A program made the translations under genes and the position numbers. From assembly GCA_008692225.1 (NCBI GenBank), contig VICG01000003.1:1109501-1173500 (forward strand): 64,000 bases of DNA, given 5' to 3'. Every line of letters begins with the position of its first letter. The stretch's first letter is position 1. This DNA is from Monilinia fructicola. Lineage: Eukaryota; Ascomycota; Leotiomycetes; Helotiales; Sclerotiniaceae. Under the pieces are notes generated by a model. It had not been told where the DNA came from. It made no database searches and was given only the letters and a program-made list of their open reading frames with translations. Below are positions 12,698 to 25,430 of the stretch, one piece after another.

Positions 12698-12747
12698 GGC
12701 CTTTTAAGGCTTTATCCTTAACTTAAGGATAAAGCCTTTAGAAGGCC
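12698..12747. repeat. 50-bp near-perfect palindrome at the edge of the AT-rich block
   Basis: The left arm GGCCTTTTAAGGCTTTATCC is mirrored by GGATAAAGCC...AGAAGGCC on the right, with essentially no spacer (centre TTAACTTAA) and one small mismatch or insertion near the outer end. It could form a cruciform or hairpin and sits exactly where normal composition resumes. Confidence 0.88.
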
Positions 12748-13350
12748 AGACATCATATGCATGGGGTGACATGCATACATACATACTAGCGAAGATTACT
12801 TTACTGACTACTCGAGTACTTACTTACCTACTGCCGTATCTCCTCGCAAGATACTCAAGTACTGAGCAAAGAAAGACTCATGGCCGATTAAAGCCAACTC
12901 CCTTCGCCCGAGTCAATATTCGTGATCTGCGTGCGATCTGCGGCTTGTGTTCGGGGTCCAGGCTGCAGTAGGTGGTTGGTTGGTTGGTGATGAGTTCATA
13001 ATTGGTGCTTTAGACGTCATTTCGTTATCGCTGGTCTGGTGAGGGCTGGGAGGGTCTGGGGGTTTTCTGGTGCGGGTCTGGGTGTTGCCCGGCTTTTTTT
13101 TGGAGGGTTAGGGAGGGAGCGGGGGAGGTAGGTAGGTAGGTACCTAGGTAGGTATTTAGAGGTGGGTTTGTCTTCAATTTGCTTTTGCATCTTGCTTTTG
13201 TTTTGTTTGTTAGGCTTGAGGATATTTTTGAGTGCATTGTTGTGCTTTGGTCGGTGTTGAGATTGGTATTGGTGTTTTGGACAGGATTGATGCGATACGG
13301 TAGAGAGGGCTTGAAGTTTTGTATAGGCTTGGTTGGATAGGTTGGGGACA
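12748..13350. other. Intergenic, upstream of the reductase
   Basis: No gene. It has a GGTA/GGTACC-rich stretch at about 13125-13155 including a TACCTAGGTA word, and GT-rich DNA. The minus frame 13025-13351 is low complexity. Confidence 0.5.
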
Positions 13351-14863
13351 ATGCATGTTTTACTTACTGGTATGTATTGAGTTTTGTTGTTGTTTTTTTG
13401 CTTTGGTTCGTTTTGGTCTCATATTGGGAGATGAGGGTCGTGGGAATTGAGTGATGGGTGATGGGTTTCCATTGTATGTCTGGATTCAACTGGAGGGGTG
13501 GTGGTAATCAGGACGTGTATTTGATCATTACGTCCGGGTGTTGGATATGATGAAAGCTGGTTTTAAGGCATGCATCTGGATTGGCGTGCTGGTGACATTC
13601 ATCTTCGATTATGAGATGATTCAGATACGTATTCGAAAGTTTTCGAACACTTCCAAGATTCCTTTTAGACCTAATCCCAATCTCCTTTCTCTTTTCCTTC
13701 TCTGGCCCAGATCCAATAACTAACCTCCCTCTTTATTCTAGGTGGGTCTGGCTTCATCGCCGCTCACATTCTCGATTTTCTGCTGTCCCGTGGACACACA
13801 GTCGTCACGACCGTCCGCTCCCAACAAAAGATTGACGCTATCAAAGCCGCTCACCCAAATGCTCATCCTTCCCAATTAGAATTTTACATCGTGGAAGATA
13901 TTGCAAAGGATAATGCTTTTGATGAATGCATAAAGGCAGTTGGGCCGGGGTTGGACGCTGTATTGCATACTGCTAGTCCGGTATGTTTCTATCTCCTTCG
14001 TTTATGATGCGGGTGTGAATTGAGGTTTTAGAGCAATAGTTGCATTTAACATGAAATCATGGAGGAAATCTGCTAACACCAACATCCCAGTTCCACTTCA
14101 ACGTGACCGACACTAAAAAAGACCTCCTGGACCCCGCCATCAAGGGCACAACGTCCATCCTGTACGCCATCAAAAAATACGGCCCCTCCGTAAAATGGGT
14201 CGTGGTAACGTCCTCCTTCGCCGCCATCGTCAACCCCTTCAAGGGAAACTGGCCCGAGCACACCTACTCCGAAGCAGACTGGAACCCCATCACCCTCGAA
14301 GACGCCGCCCAGAACCCATCCAACGGCTACCGCGCCTCCAAGACCTTTGCCGAAAAAGCCGCGTGGGACTTCATCGAGCGGGAACGGCCCAATTTCACCA
14401 TGACCACCATCAACCCACCGCTGGTCCTGGGCCCCATCGTGCACTATCTCAACTCGCTGGACGCGCTCAAACCCTCCAACCAGCGCATCCGCAATCTCCT
14501 GCAGGGACGCTGCAAAAGACGAGCTCCCCGACACGGGAACCTTCCTCTGGGTCGACGTGCGCGATCTGGCGCGCGCCCATGTCCAAGCCATCGAGGTGCC
14601 CGACGCGGCGCACACAAGCGATTTTTCGTCACCGCCGGCTATTTCAGCAACCGGGAGATTGCCGACGAGATCATCCGCAAGAATTTCCCCGAGTATGAAA
14701 AAGGAGCTGCCGGGGAAGGATGTGAAGGGGGGTGGCTACCGGGGAGGGCGGTGTTTACAAGTTTGATAATTCGAGGACGGTGGATATCTTGCGCTTGAGC
14801 TTCAGGGGGTTGGAGGAGAGTATTGTGGATACGGTGAAGAGTTTGAAGGAGGTGGGTGCTTAG
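13351..14863 (+). pseudogene. Extended SDR (GRE2/cinnamoyl-CoA-reductase-like) NADPH reductase with four frame breaks
   Basis: NAD(P)H-dependent carbonyl reductase of the extended SDR family (methylglyoxal/aldehyde reductase type). Exon 1 is only 19 nt (13351-13369, MHVLLTG), then a 372-nt intron. Exon 2 is 13742-13980 and exon 3 is 14091-14863. The Rossmann motif TGGSGFIA spans the first splice. The catalytic YxxxK is seen in GYRASKTFAEKAAW, preceded by WVVVTSSFAAIV. The C-terminal part is recognisable in three alternating frames: WVDVRDLARAHV, KRFFVTAGYFSNREIAD, KELPGKDVKGGGY, then KFDNSRTVDILRLSF. Breaks are near 14516 (extra A), 14612 (extra AC), 14700 (extra A) and about 14740 (base lost). 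Exon 3 is clearly GC-richer than its surroundings. The gene is either a decaying copy or error-laden sequence. Confidence 0.8.
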
Positions 14864-15683
14864 ATGGTCGTGGCTGGGTGATAGCAGGGGTGGGCGTATG
14901 TGAGGAATGGTACTTTGGGGCTGGATGGTGGCGCATATTGGATAGGGTTAGAGCTAGAGCTAGAGCTAGAGCATGAGCTGAAGGAACAGTGAGAAGGAGA
15001 AAGCGCGCAAGGGCAACAATATGAGTAGAAGATAGATAGATAGATGAATATACACGGTGTGTACTCCTCATACTCGGGAACTTGAGCTCTCAAGAATACA
15101 ATATATCTCCCCTCCCTGAATCATTTCACAGCACCCATCCCATCACTACCACCGCCGACTTCTTCATATGCATTCCAATACCAGTCTTTCATGTCACGTA
15201 AAGCTAGGGAAGCAAAGCATACCCCCTGTATCAAGCTTGGAATCTCTACCTTTTCATATATCAGGCTCCGCATCTCTAGATAAGAGAGCAGTATCTTACA
15301 AGATAATTCGCTTGTTATATAATTCTCTAGCTAACAAACTAACTACATGGTCCGTCTCCTTTCGTGGCTCTCATAAATAGTCATTCATCTTTTTATTTAT
15401 TTATTCATTCGTTCGTTCATCATCTGTTTTGTAAAACAAATCAAAACAGTCAAAATGAGGAACACGTGGAGGATCTGAATACCAAGCATTGAGTATTATA
15501 TATTTGTGAATTTGGAATACGATTCCAACGATGAAGTCAATAGCGTTGTGAGGTATTCCCGCTGAAGCCTGAGAGCATTCGGTTGTTGGATCGAATTTTA
15601 TCGAAGGGTGCTCTGAGTATCTCGTCTTGATTGTGGTTTCATCGTTGATGCTGATTCGGGTATTGAAAAGGTCGAGGAGATAT
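14864..15683. other. Intergenic between convergent reductase and F-box genes
   Basis: It contains a GAGCTA hexamer array at 14950-14972 (four units) and GATA/GATAGATA at about 15030. The minus frame 15401-15706 has no recognisable domain and overlaps the F-box gene end in another frame. Confidence 0.5.
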
Positions 15684-17449
15684 CTACACCTCAAGTGCCG
15701 CTCCATTGCTGGCTCTACGATCGGATATCGAAGAATGCGATGAGATATTTCTGTCTGAGGTGGGTAAGGTTACAGATGGATCGAAACTCCACACTACGTA
15801 TCCATGCTGATTACTCTCAATCATAAAGTCATCATCACCCCATAAGCCTTTTGCGCCTTCCAAAAATCTGTGATGTCGTATTTTCTCTCGCCTCTGAGAT
15901 TCGAGGGCATTGGGAAGGTCCTGGTTTGTTTGTCAAGTGTTCCAAATTCTTTGGTGATGATGTTGAAGGTTGTGAATGTAAGGTTGGGATCACAGTATTC
16001 TGGATTTTTGGGTGGTACTGTGGTTGGGAGGTGATGGGGGTTGAGTTGGAAAATGCCGTGTGTCATCCTCGCATATGAGGGCAACAAGGCCATCGTTGTC
16101 AATGAGTTTGGCATTGAGAGCTTGGAAATGGCTTGACGTGAAGATCATGGTACCATGTTTTATGAAGTAGGCCTGCCACATGCTCCTGTACAATAATTCT
16201 TGTGTCTTTCAAAAGAAGCAGGCTGATAGAAGACGAAAATAATGATTCTCTTCGGTGGGGTGGAATACAAAGCCACATAGACGCACCTCCAAAGAAGCAT
16301 TTGGAATATTTGGATCTCCAAACCTCGACTCAGTTAGCTTTCGGATGTGCCCATCAATCCAGACATAAACGGCGTCGACCGTCTTTGTATTGTTGGCATT
16401 ACGGCAAAAAGCAATCTGTTTATTATGAGAAGAAATTATTGAGTGGTGGCACTCAAGATGAATAATAATAGGCGTCTTCTTCATCATCATCAAGTGGCCA
16501 TACGTTGAATTGCGGCTTCCTGTTTTGCATCAACGCTTAGCATGAAATTCGGAATCTTGACCTGTAAAGAGATCCCTCAAATTTATGCAGGGTTCAAGCA
16601 CAGCTTGGGGTGGTACTGAATAACTTACGGGTAATCGATGTAGGGCTATAAGAAGTTCGTTTGAGAGAACGCAATCCTTAGAGGGCTTCGCTGTCCATGC
16701 ATGTAGTGCATTGAAGTATGCGTCCGAAGGTTATCGACTCGAATGCTGAAAACGGTCTGACATTTTTGCCACCCTTCCATTTCTATATAGGAGTTCATTT
16801 ACAGGTTCACCATCTGGATAGCGAGAGCCGTTAGAGATCCGGGGATAGTGGTAAGATGACCCAGAATGCCATTTGCCACGACGTCTTTTGAGGCGTTTCG
16901 TACACACACATCAAGGAAAACTGAGGATATACTCTCAAGTATCGGTTCCCTGTCGTTCTCACTTAATGGCACGTATATACTCTCCCAGGTTCCACGAAAA
17001 TGCAATCGAAGTAGCGGCCCACACACCTTTCGGTTGAGTAATTTTTCTCTCCAGTCTCTCGAAACGCCACACATAGTCATAAAGTCTTCGAGGTCAACAT
17101 GCTCCAATACATGAACAACAAGCTCAGATGGGAACATGATGATAGGATCACGACGAAAGTCGATATCATCAAAAATGGGCTTTGAGCATGCGTAATTCTC
17201 CGAATGTCAAGGCTGGACTGTTGAGAAAGTTTGCGATCCTACTTCAATCTTAGTAAATGTATGTATCTCAAATGTATAGAATTCCATAGTTCATATCACA
17301 AGACTTGAATGCTGACCCTAATTACCCACGAAGGGTTGCAAGGTAGTAATAAAAGTCTTTGACATACGCTGATTACGCAAGTTGATATCCGGCGTGCCGT
17401 CTTCAAGCTTCATGCCTTCGAGCACCTGGACTAAACTATTTGATGTCAT
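15684..17449 (-). pseudogene. F-box protein gene, multiply interrupted
   Basis: Substrate-receptor type protein for SCF ubiquitin ligase. The start MTSNSLVQVLEGMKLEDG at 17449 is followed by an intron. After a frame change comes DPIIMFPSELVVHVLEHVDL-EDFMTMCGVSRDWREKLL, a canonical F-box. Downstream parts remain readable in different frames: DGEPVNELLYRNGRVAKM, KDCVLSNELLIALHRLP, DAVYVWIDGHIRKLTES, YCDPNLTFTTFNIITKEFG and WGDDDFMIESNQHGYVVWSF, to a stop at 15684. Frame changes include about 17190, 16800, 16065 (base lost in ACACAC) and 15850 (T lost in a T run), and an in-frame TAA lies near 16735. Because nonsense codons accompany the indels, I class it as a pseudogene, though sequence error may contribute. 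Confidence 0.72.
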
Positions 17450-19469
17450 GATGCAGTTTGCAAAGCAATGAAGTCAAAAGTCACTCGATGATGAGAGATG
17501 TGAATTTCGATCGAAGGAACAACGCATCGCTGCCACCGCCGTGTTCACACAATGCAGTTATAATGAATGTATCATAGCATTTTATTTGCGTGAGAAGTCT
17601 TTGTGTTACTCGAACCTGGGAATATGTAAACTTCCCTAATGGGGAAATAATGATGATGGAACTCATGAAGGCATATTCATCAAAGGCATGTGATCAGCCA
17701 CACTAACCTTAGAACTAACCTTACGCCACACCTGATTCCGAGATCGAGTTCTTTCAAACTTTTCATATCTATTTCTTTTGGGTAGATGCATATAGTTTAT
17801 AATGTGGTAGTTTGTATTACTACTTGATATGGCGCATATATCACTGAATCTGACATTCGAGAACTAAAATCTGACATTGAGCCCTCCAATATCTAGCATC
17901 CTTGAGCGACCAGGCGAAAACTCCTTTGTTTTTTGAGGGCTTGATACTTCTGAAGAACCGATATCACGTCAATTATTCTACTTCGACATCATTTTTGGCA
18001 CATCAGCCCCTTTCAATCTTCAGAGCTATTGTTTCGTTCATTTATAGTATGACTGATATTCTGGGCCTGCCCGTGGTGGACGGGTACTGTAAAGTAGATG
18101 TAATATCAGCAGCCATCTGAATCAAAGTAAACAACCAACGAGAACAGCAGAAACAACATTTCCTCTTACGGATGAATTGATGACGGGAGAATTACCCTCA
18201 GCATACTACAGCATCAAGAAGATGACACACTATTGATCGAAACTTGAATACGACTTCTGGTACTTCCGAAGAATATGCTAATATCTTTACCATTCTGTGA
18301 CTGAGAGTTCACGGCTTGCATATTAGTTCACACGGTACAAGCATAGTAGATGGTGCTTTCATAGGTATAGATCTCTTTCGGAGTCTTTATCTGGACCTGC
18401 AGAAGTTTCGCACGACAGGTATGAGCTATAAGGTTTCACACACACGACCAAGTTGATACTTTGAATGGGATTCGATTGTTCTGGTTTGAAGCATCCACAA
18501 TAAGGGTATGAGACTGTTGATCCGAACCTAACCTATCGAGTCTTGAGATCTGTCAGCAGAGAGTATGGACCGTTTTTCAAGTCCTTTGAGTACCACTCCA
18601 TAGCAAGGAAATGCCTCGATTGAAAGTTTTGGCGTTCCTCGTCTCCTCATCTCCTCGTCCCCAGGAATTATTGATCTGGCCGTGCTTGTGGTGCCCAAGC
18701 TGTTTCATGACCAATGCGCTCTAGAATATACGGGACGGGAGTGGTTACCTCAGTGGTAGGACGAACCGATCTGAAAGGTTAATTTGGTCCTTCATATTAC
18801 ATGCAGCAAGTAATATATTATATACACAGTAATGATTATACATGGTAGGAACACATGCACTCAGCACAGCAGTAAGTTCGTACAAAGATCTGGGTCCTGG
18901 ATGTGTATGTGTGTATAGGTGTATATGGGGGTCGAAGAAATGAGGGATTGATTCAATGCCCCTATTCCTCGGGCGTCTTTAATCATGAACAAGCCAGACC
19001 ATATGCATCAGTGAGACGGCATGCGAGTCCTACCTAGGTACTTGCTACTGGTGCACTTTACGGAAGACTGGATCACTCACTGGGAAGGAAGATGGAGCAT
19101 ATGGTAATATCACAATAAGAAGTCTCCGATTTTGTATGCATACTAAGTTACAAGAACTCCATGTACTTATTGCTAGCACAGTAGTTCTCAAGAAGATGAT
19201 CTATCATCCATGCTACCGTAAGGATGATAGCCCCCTAATCCACCCTGGGCGTGAGCGTCCGCCGTCCAGTGCTGTTAACGTTTGCTGTAGCCGCCGTATC
19301 CTCTTCCTTCTCTTCTGTTTCTAACTTTCTATGGTCATACTGTATTCTGCTAATTCCTGTACCTAAGGCTTCTAGAATGAAAGAAAATTCTGTGCATGTT
19401 CAACCTTGGAATAGATGGATTGCTGGATGGATGACATGAGAAAATGATACAACAACCGGTATTGATGTA
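17450..19469. other. Gene-poor intergenic DNA
   Basis: About 2 kb with only short unsupported frames. I see no coding signature, RNA gene or mobile-element protein. Confidence 0.5.
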
Positions 19470-19670
19470 TACTTGGGTAGGTACCTGGTACCTAGTACTT
19501 TGTACTTTGTACCTAGTACCTAGTATCTAGTGTCTAGTGTCTAGTGTCTAGTATCTGGTATCTAGAATCTAGTATCTAGATACCTACCTACATACCTACA
19601 TACCTACATACCTACATACCTACATACCTACATACCTACATACCTACCGACCTACCGACCTACCGACCTC
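19470..19670. repeat. TACCTAGTAC / CTAGTATCTAG words and (CCTACATA)n tandem repeat
   Basis: The first half is imperfect GGTACCTAGTACTTTG- and TCTAGTGTCTAG-type repeats. From about 19577 there are roughly eight CCTACATA units passing into CCTACCGA units. Confidence 0.9.
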
Positions 19671-21179
19671 TACTCATATACGGTTTGAATCTTGTTCCAC
19701 TACGTAACCTTACAGTATTCAATATCATTCCTTCATTTATTCCTTCACTCTTTCACTCTTTCACTCATTCATTCATGCATAACAAAAGTTTCAACTTTTT
19801 CGTATGTTTGGCGAGGTTCATCATCCCCCTTTTGTTTCTCCAATTTTCAGGTAAACCTTGAGGTTTTTTCAAGTTTTTGAAGGTTTCCGAGATACCCCAA
19901 ATATACCTTTCAATTTACAAATGTTAGTATTTATTACTAAATGATGACTAGTTCTTCATATATTTAATCTATTTAATCTATTTAATTCCTAAAACGGCGT
20001 CAAGGCGATATCGGGAGTTACCATTTTTATATTTCGCAGTGGGGAGGGAGAGGGGGGCCGAGTTCATATCCGGAATAGCTCAATCCTAGTTAAACATCAT
20101 TCTTTCTCATCCATCAGATCTGCATTGACATTTGGACTGGGACTTCTCATCTACTACATACATCCACCCATCATCCATCCACACACCCACACATCCACAC
20201 ATCCACACATACATACAAACCGTGACATACAAGTACATACGGAGTACAAAGAAACCATACCGTCCATACCGTCCATATCATCCATACACATAAACCTATT
20301 TCGTATGGTATCTTGGGCATTCCATTTGCATCTTATATTATATGATTTATTTTATTATTTTTATTATACATTATCCTTTATCATCATCACTCTAAAACAC
20401 TCTTCAAAAAACAAAAACAAAGTCCAAATATCATACTACATACATCCATACATCCACACATCCATACATCCATACATACTTTATATACATTGATACATTC
20501 CCACATTCCTACATTCATACACTCATACATACATACATACATCCATCCATCCATCATCAATACACGTCGACCTTCGGATACTCTAGTATTGGCTGTACCT
20601 AACCTACCTGCCTGCCTGCCTACCTACTTCCCTACCTACCTACCTGCCTAGTAGCATCTGTCAGTCGCAGTCATTATCTGTATCGATATCCATACACTAC
20701 TACACTAGTTCTGCCGAATCTTCCTAACCTACTAGCTTGTACTTCCTTCCACCAAATGAAATAACTCTACACAACACAACTCCTTTAACTTCAATCCGAA
20801 AGAGAACCAAAAAAAAATATTCGCAAATAACTTTGGAACTGTCATCGCTACTCAAGATCTTTTCGATAATAAACTCGCATAACTATCGCACCTCACACCT
20901 TCTATTATTTGCTACATCAAGGTGCGCAGCGAGGCTGAGGTGTCTCGGGAAGTTGCAGGATAACAAGTAGCATCAGACAAAGAAGGGCATTCTTAGCATC
21001 GCCATCGATCAAATCTCCTAGTAATTCAAAAACTCCATTAACTTTCGCATGAGATGAGGTTGTTTCCCTTTGACTTTTGTTTGCGCCGCCATCATTCCTT
21101 GTTTAATTCCATCTCAACTAGAACTTGATTCTCGTACATTGACAAAAGTTTGAGATACATTGAATACCCAGGTAGCGCG
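19671..21179. other. Intergenic upstream of the HSF/Sfl1-like gene, repeat-rich
   Basis: It includes CATCCACA/CATACATC arrays at about 20160-20285 and 20440-20560 and TACC/TGCC repeats at about 20605-20650. No supportable gene. The 5' leader of the downstream transcription factor probably lies in the last few hundred bases. Confidence 0.5.
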
Positions 21180-23124
21180 ATGATGGACCTCACGGATGAT
21201 CGAGTGCAGCATCACTCCTACATCAACGGCCCAATCTAGCCCAAAATCCCGCTCGAACAGTTCCAATTATTCAACAACCCGTTCTGCAACTTCTGCTCCA
21301 TCTGGCGAAGCAATGGACGTTACATCCCCGGTACTGTGATAATGGGACCCCCTTCAATCACAAGCCCCGACAACGAAGCAAACGGCATACAGGATCATAT
21401 GATGGGGGAGATCAACCTACTTCGGGCAGTTTAGGAACTCCCAGTGCAGCTGCCGCAGCTGCAGCTGGAGGAATTGGGCAACCCAAAGTAGTACAGACTG
21501 CATTTATTCACAAAGCTATACAAGTAAGAGCTAGAAGAGGTTATTACTGGCCTACGTACTGATTCCCTTCCAGCATGCTGGAAGACAATACATTCGACAC
21601 CTATATCATGGTCCGGCCACCCACGACAGCTTTGTAATGTCTCCAAATAGCGATTTCGCAAAAGTTCTTTCGTAAGTTGGATCACTCAGGGTTGCATCCT
21701 TTGCTCATAGAGGGTAGACAATATTTCAAAACACACAAACATCTCTTCATTTGTACGACAACTGAACATGTACGGATTTCACAAAGGTTGGCTCGCAGTT
21801 TCGTCCATTGGTCACATCGCTAATAGCAGTGCAGTCAGTGAGTTTCCATCAAAATGCGCAGATACGCCGCTGTGGGAGTCAAAACATGGACTTAACAGCT
21901 TCAAGCGCGGAGACCTTGTTGGCCTGCGGGAATCAACGACGGGGCTTCGCGACAATCTTTGGTCATCGAGATTCATACTCTGCCCAAGACCGCCGCTTTC
22001 ACTACCTGGCACTCCGCCGAACCAATCCAATCGATACAGGAATCAACAGAATCTAGATTGACACAGTTGGAACATACTCTATATGACATGCATGGTAGAC
22101 TCGCAAAGAATGATGAGACCATCATTCGTTCCATGTTGAAATCAGATCGTTATGGACTTTAACTCGTGTCCTCCAGGTAAATTTTCGCTTCGTTGAAATA
22201 TAAAGGGGTGGTGACTAATCTCGCACAGATGAACCATGATATGTCTAGAATGATGCTTTCGTTAACCAATCGAATCACCTCTTCATCGTGATGGTATGTA
22301 TTTCTCGCTACAAGCCAATAGCTCAAGTTTTAACGATTTTAGTGATCGCTATGCAGGGGGACATCCAGCGACAGATCGAAACCCGTCAGAAGCATGGAAG
22401 ATTCTAACGAGCCCATTCTCCAATACTCGTCCGTATTTTTCAAACTTGTCATTAGATAATCCCGTCACCACGACAGGTGCCCCAATGATACCCGTCGTTC
22501 ATCGTTTTTGAGTTCCTCCTCGCCAGACTTCCATCGCCCCCCGTTCCGTCCAATTTGTCTTTCAGTTCCCGTAGAGGCTACGGTTCGATTGGAGGCGCAG
22601 GTACGGCACAATCCTCACCAAGTTCACTGAGATCCCAAGTGCCACACCTGCCCTCAACCCCATCCCCCGCTAACGTATCATCACACCAACTAATTTACCC
22701 GCCGCCACACTCTGCTGATATTCGTACGTAGTCGGATGGCAAGCGACCTCCTCCCCCTTCGCGTCTGGCCAATCATCGTCACATTATCCATCATCTCCCA
22801 AAGAACGGCAACACAAATGATGAACGGGACCAACGAATCCGTGACAGTTTCAGCTTGTACTCGCTGACTGGAGCTTCCCAGGGACATAGTATGTCTCGCC
22901 CACCACTCCTCCCTATACCAACGGAAATACGGCAGAACACTTAACAGCTGGTCATGGGCCGGATAGGGATAGAGGGCCATCAAGTCTCTTTAGAGATAAC
23001 TCAGCCTACTCGACGAGGAAGTATGGCACATATTTTAACCCAGCAGAAACAGCGGAAACGCGCAGAAGAACACGAGGAGGAGATGCTTCGGGAAGAAGAC
23101 CGCAAACGAAAACGACTTCAATAA
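21180..23124 (+). pseudogene. HSF-type (Sfl1-like) transcription factor with many indels
   Basis: Nuclear DNA-binding regulator with a heat-shock-factor domain, most like fungal Sfl1. A Ser/Pro-rich N-terminus (SSPKSRSNSSNYSTTRSATS) and an Ala run precede the domain. It reads VVQTAFIHK, then across an intron of about 50 nt (acceptor near 21572) the parts MLEDNT, HDSFVMSPNSDFAKVLS, and, after a second intron, HTNISSFVRQLNMYGFHK. Then come LNSFKRGDLVGLRE and a coiled coil (LEHTLYDMHGRLAKNDE). The C-terminus is basic, AEEHEEEMLREEDRKRKRLQ, ending at 23124. Extra or missing single bases interrupt it repeatedly, for example CACAAAG for CACAAG, CAAAAC for CAAAC, and GGGG for GGG. The start is uncertain. 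The family call is firm; whether the breaks are real is not. Confidence 0.75.
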
Positions 23125-24059
23125 ATTCAAATATTACTGCGCTTCATTATGTAAAACCGGAAGAGATGGGAAGAACAGAGCGATACCCCCTCGGTATAAA
23201 TTATCATCATCATTCCATTCATTATTTGGAAAATTCAGGGCGTAGACGCGCTGGTGGCGTATTTATTGTGTCAACTATTTTTGACTTTGGGGTTTTTTGT
23301 GCATACGCGGCAACAGGAAACAACAAATAGGAATGGGAGGGGCTTTGAGACTTGAGCCAAGTCTAATTTTGTATAATGGCTACAGTAGGCGTTTGTGGTG
23401 GTTATTGTAAAGAATGAATATCTGTTGGGGGGGGGGAGATGAAAGAAGGAGACAGAGGTGCAGTGGAGTGATGAGAAGGAATTACGAATGGAATGGGGAT
23501 TGGGCACCAGCTTTCAAGATTCGGTCCTCTGAGAAGTCAGTGGTAGCATCACATTTTTGCATGGAAATAAAACGTGCAGCAGTAAAAAGGAGAATAATAA
23601 GATTACTATACTAATTCTGCACGTATCCGCGCATATGGGTCGAATTATATTTCTGGTTTGATGTGTATTACTATTTCTTTTTGTTCTATCTCTATTTTCA
23701 TCTGTGCACGAATGACCGAAAGAAACAAACCGATCACTTGAAGAAACTCTGGTGAGTTTGACTCTAGACTTTTTTTTTACCCCTTGCCGCTTAAGATCAG
23801 ATAATGTGGCCACCCATAACATACAATCCTGAAACATCCTCGCTAAACACCAAGCCCCAGATGAAATTCGTCAAAGTTGACGATAAAGCTATCACGACGG
23901 ACAAGTGCCTGGTAGACACCAAGCGTAACCTGTCAGCTGGATCGAAGCTGGAAGCGCGCCATTCGTAGTTCTTGGCGTGGCGTGTAGTCAGAATCTTGCG
24001 GCGGTGCAATTCACTAGTTGGAGACTAGCGAGGAAGGAAGCGCGGCGAGCAGAAGGGCA
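23125..24059. other. Intergenic between convergent genes
   Basis: No gene supported. A G9 run is at about 23426-23434. The minus frames here lack motifs. Confidence 0.45.
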
Positions 24060-25430
24060 TCGAAGCATTTATGGCATAGTATCCACGATACCCGGAAAGG
24101 CCGTACGTGCGTACGTAGAATGAGACCCGGGCCACAGACATCTTAGGTATGCAGGATCGTGTGGTTGCCCGTCGCGACGTGACGAGCGACGGCCGTGTTT
24201 GGATTTATATGTATGGCGTAACGATTTGAGTTCCGGGAGTCTATCAGGCCCCGAGGGGGTTTCGTCCTTGTCAAATGATAATCTCACGAGATTGTCTGAA
24301 AGCGTGGCCCACACGCTCTTGGGCTACCCCGTTCATCCGGTACAAATTTAAGGCAGTCCACATTGGAACGAAAAATTGAAGCCACTTAAAACTTGTCCCC
24401 CATGTAAGGAAAAGAGCGTAATGGCTGATGGTTCATCTGCCGCGCGATAATACCAAGGTCAATGTCAACGTCGAGTGGGACTCCGATGAAGCCATTGTTT
24501 CGGTAACCTGGGTAGGTCAAGTAAGGTTTTTCAGAAGCAGTTCGCACCGTGGAAAATATAGAACGATCAGTATTTCGCTTAATAAATCGTCTATCGTACT
24601 GGCAAAGATCGGATGCACAGCCTGCAGCAAGAATGCGATGTTCATCGAGAGGCTTGATGTGTGCGACACAGCTTGTATGCTGGACCTTTTCTGCTGCAGC
24701 TCCAAACTGAGGCAACCGGAGATCAATGATGTTGAGAATACACTTCGTTCACCCGATAGGAGAATATCTTTGTGATTTGGAAGATATGCCAATGAAAATA
24801 CATCTAGGATGGTTCTGGGAAGTTCCGAAAGCGTTGTGGGAAGACCCCTTTGAACCCAAGACATATCAAGGTTTTTGTCGACCACAAGAATACCTTTTGC
24901 TCGAACCACTAATTCATTTTAGGATCAGCTGCTGGGTAGACATTCAGGTGTATGATTATGTTTCACTTGTTACCTGAAGCACGCATGCCGTTTGAAACGA
25001 TGAGGGAAAAAGGCAAACTTACATGGCAAACATATCCTGTGATTTGGAGGTGCTGGGTGGACGAGAGTATATCAACGTTCCGCGTGGTCCCTGGGCCGAG
25101 GAATACGTCGGTAAGTGAGAATGTCGATTATGAGGTGCGATCATCTCAGGACAACGGCTAATTGCGATTCCTCTATCTGCAGGTGCGCCCCCGACCATGT
25201 TTTGCAACTTGTTCAACCGTCTCATTGACACGACTGAGTCCGGTAGTATGCCCCTGATCCAGTATTTTGAAAATTACCAAGTCCATCACTGGGTGTACGA
25301 ACTCGTAGGATGACAAGGATGTGTGAATAGATGAAGCCATTGAGCTATTCCATTTCCAATCCAGGCCTGGAGAAAATGATCCCATCAAGATCAGAAAAAG
25401 TTTCTGCATTTCGAGAAACATGAATCCAAA
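24060..25430 (-). pseudogene. DCAF4-like WD40 protein gene, interrupted
   Basis: The best preserved part (minus, 24715-24386) reads VAHIKPLDEHRILAAGCASDLCQYDRRF and later PYLTYPGYRNN plus DVDIDLGIIA, a pattern I associate with the DCAF4/WDR21-type WD40 proteins that act as CUL4-DDB1 receptors. Downstream, WATLSDNLVRLSFDKD (about 24314) would be the next blade. Upstream, GPRGTLIYSRPPSTSK at about 25150 and frames back to about 25421 may be the N-terminal half. No continuous gene model can be made. A GC-rich patch with GTACGTGCGTACGTA lies at about 24100-24120. Identification is moderate; boundaries are approximate. Confidence 0.5.

Noticed and set aside
19470..20560. CRISPR-like appearance of spaced repeats
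   Set aside because: Units are contiguous microsatellites without unique spacers; the DNA is eukaryotic.
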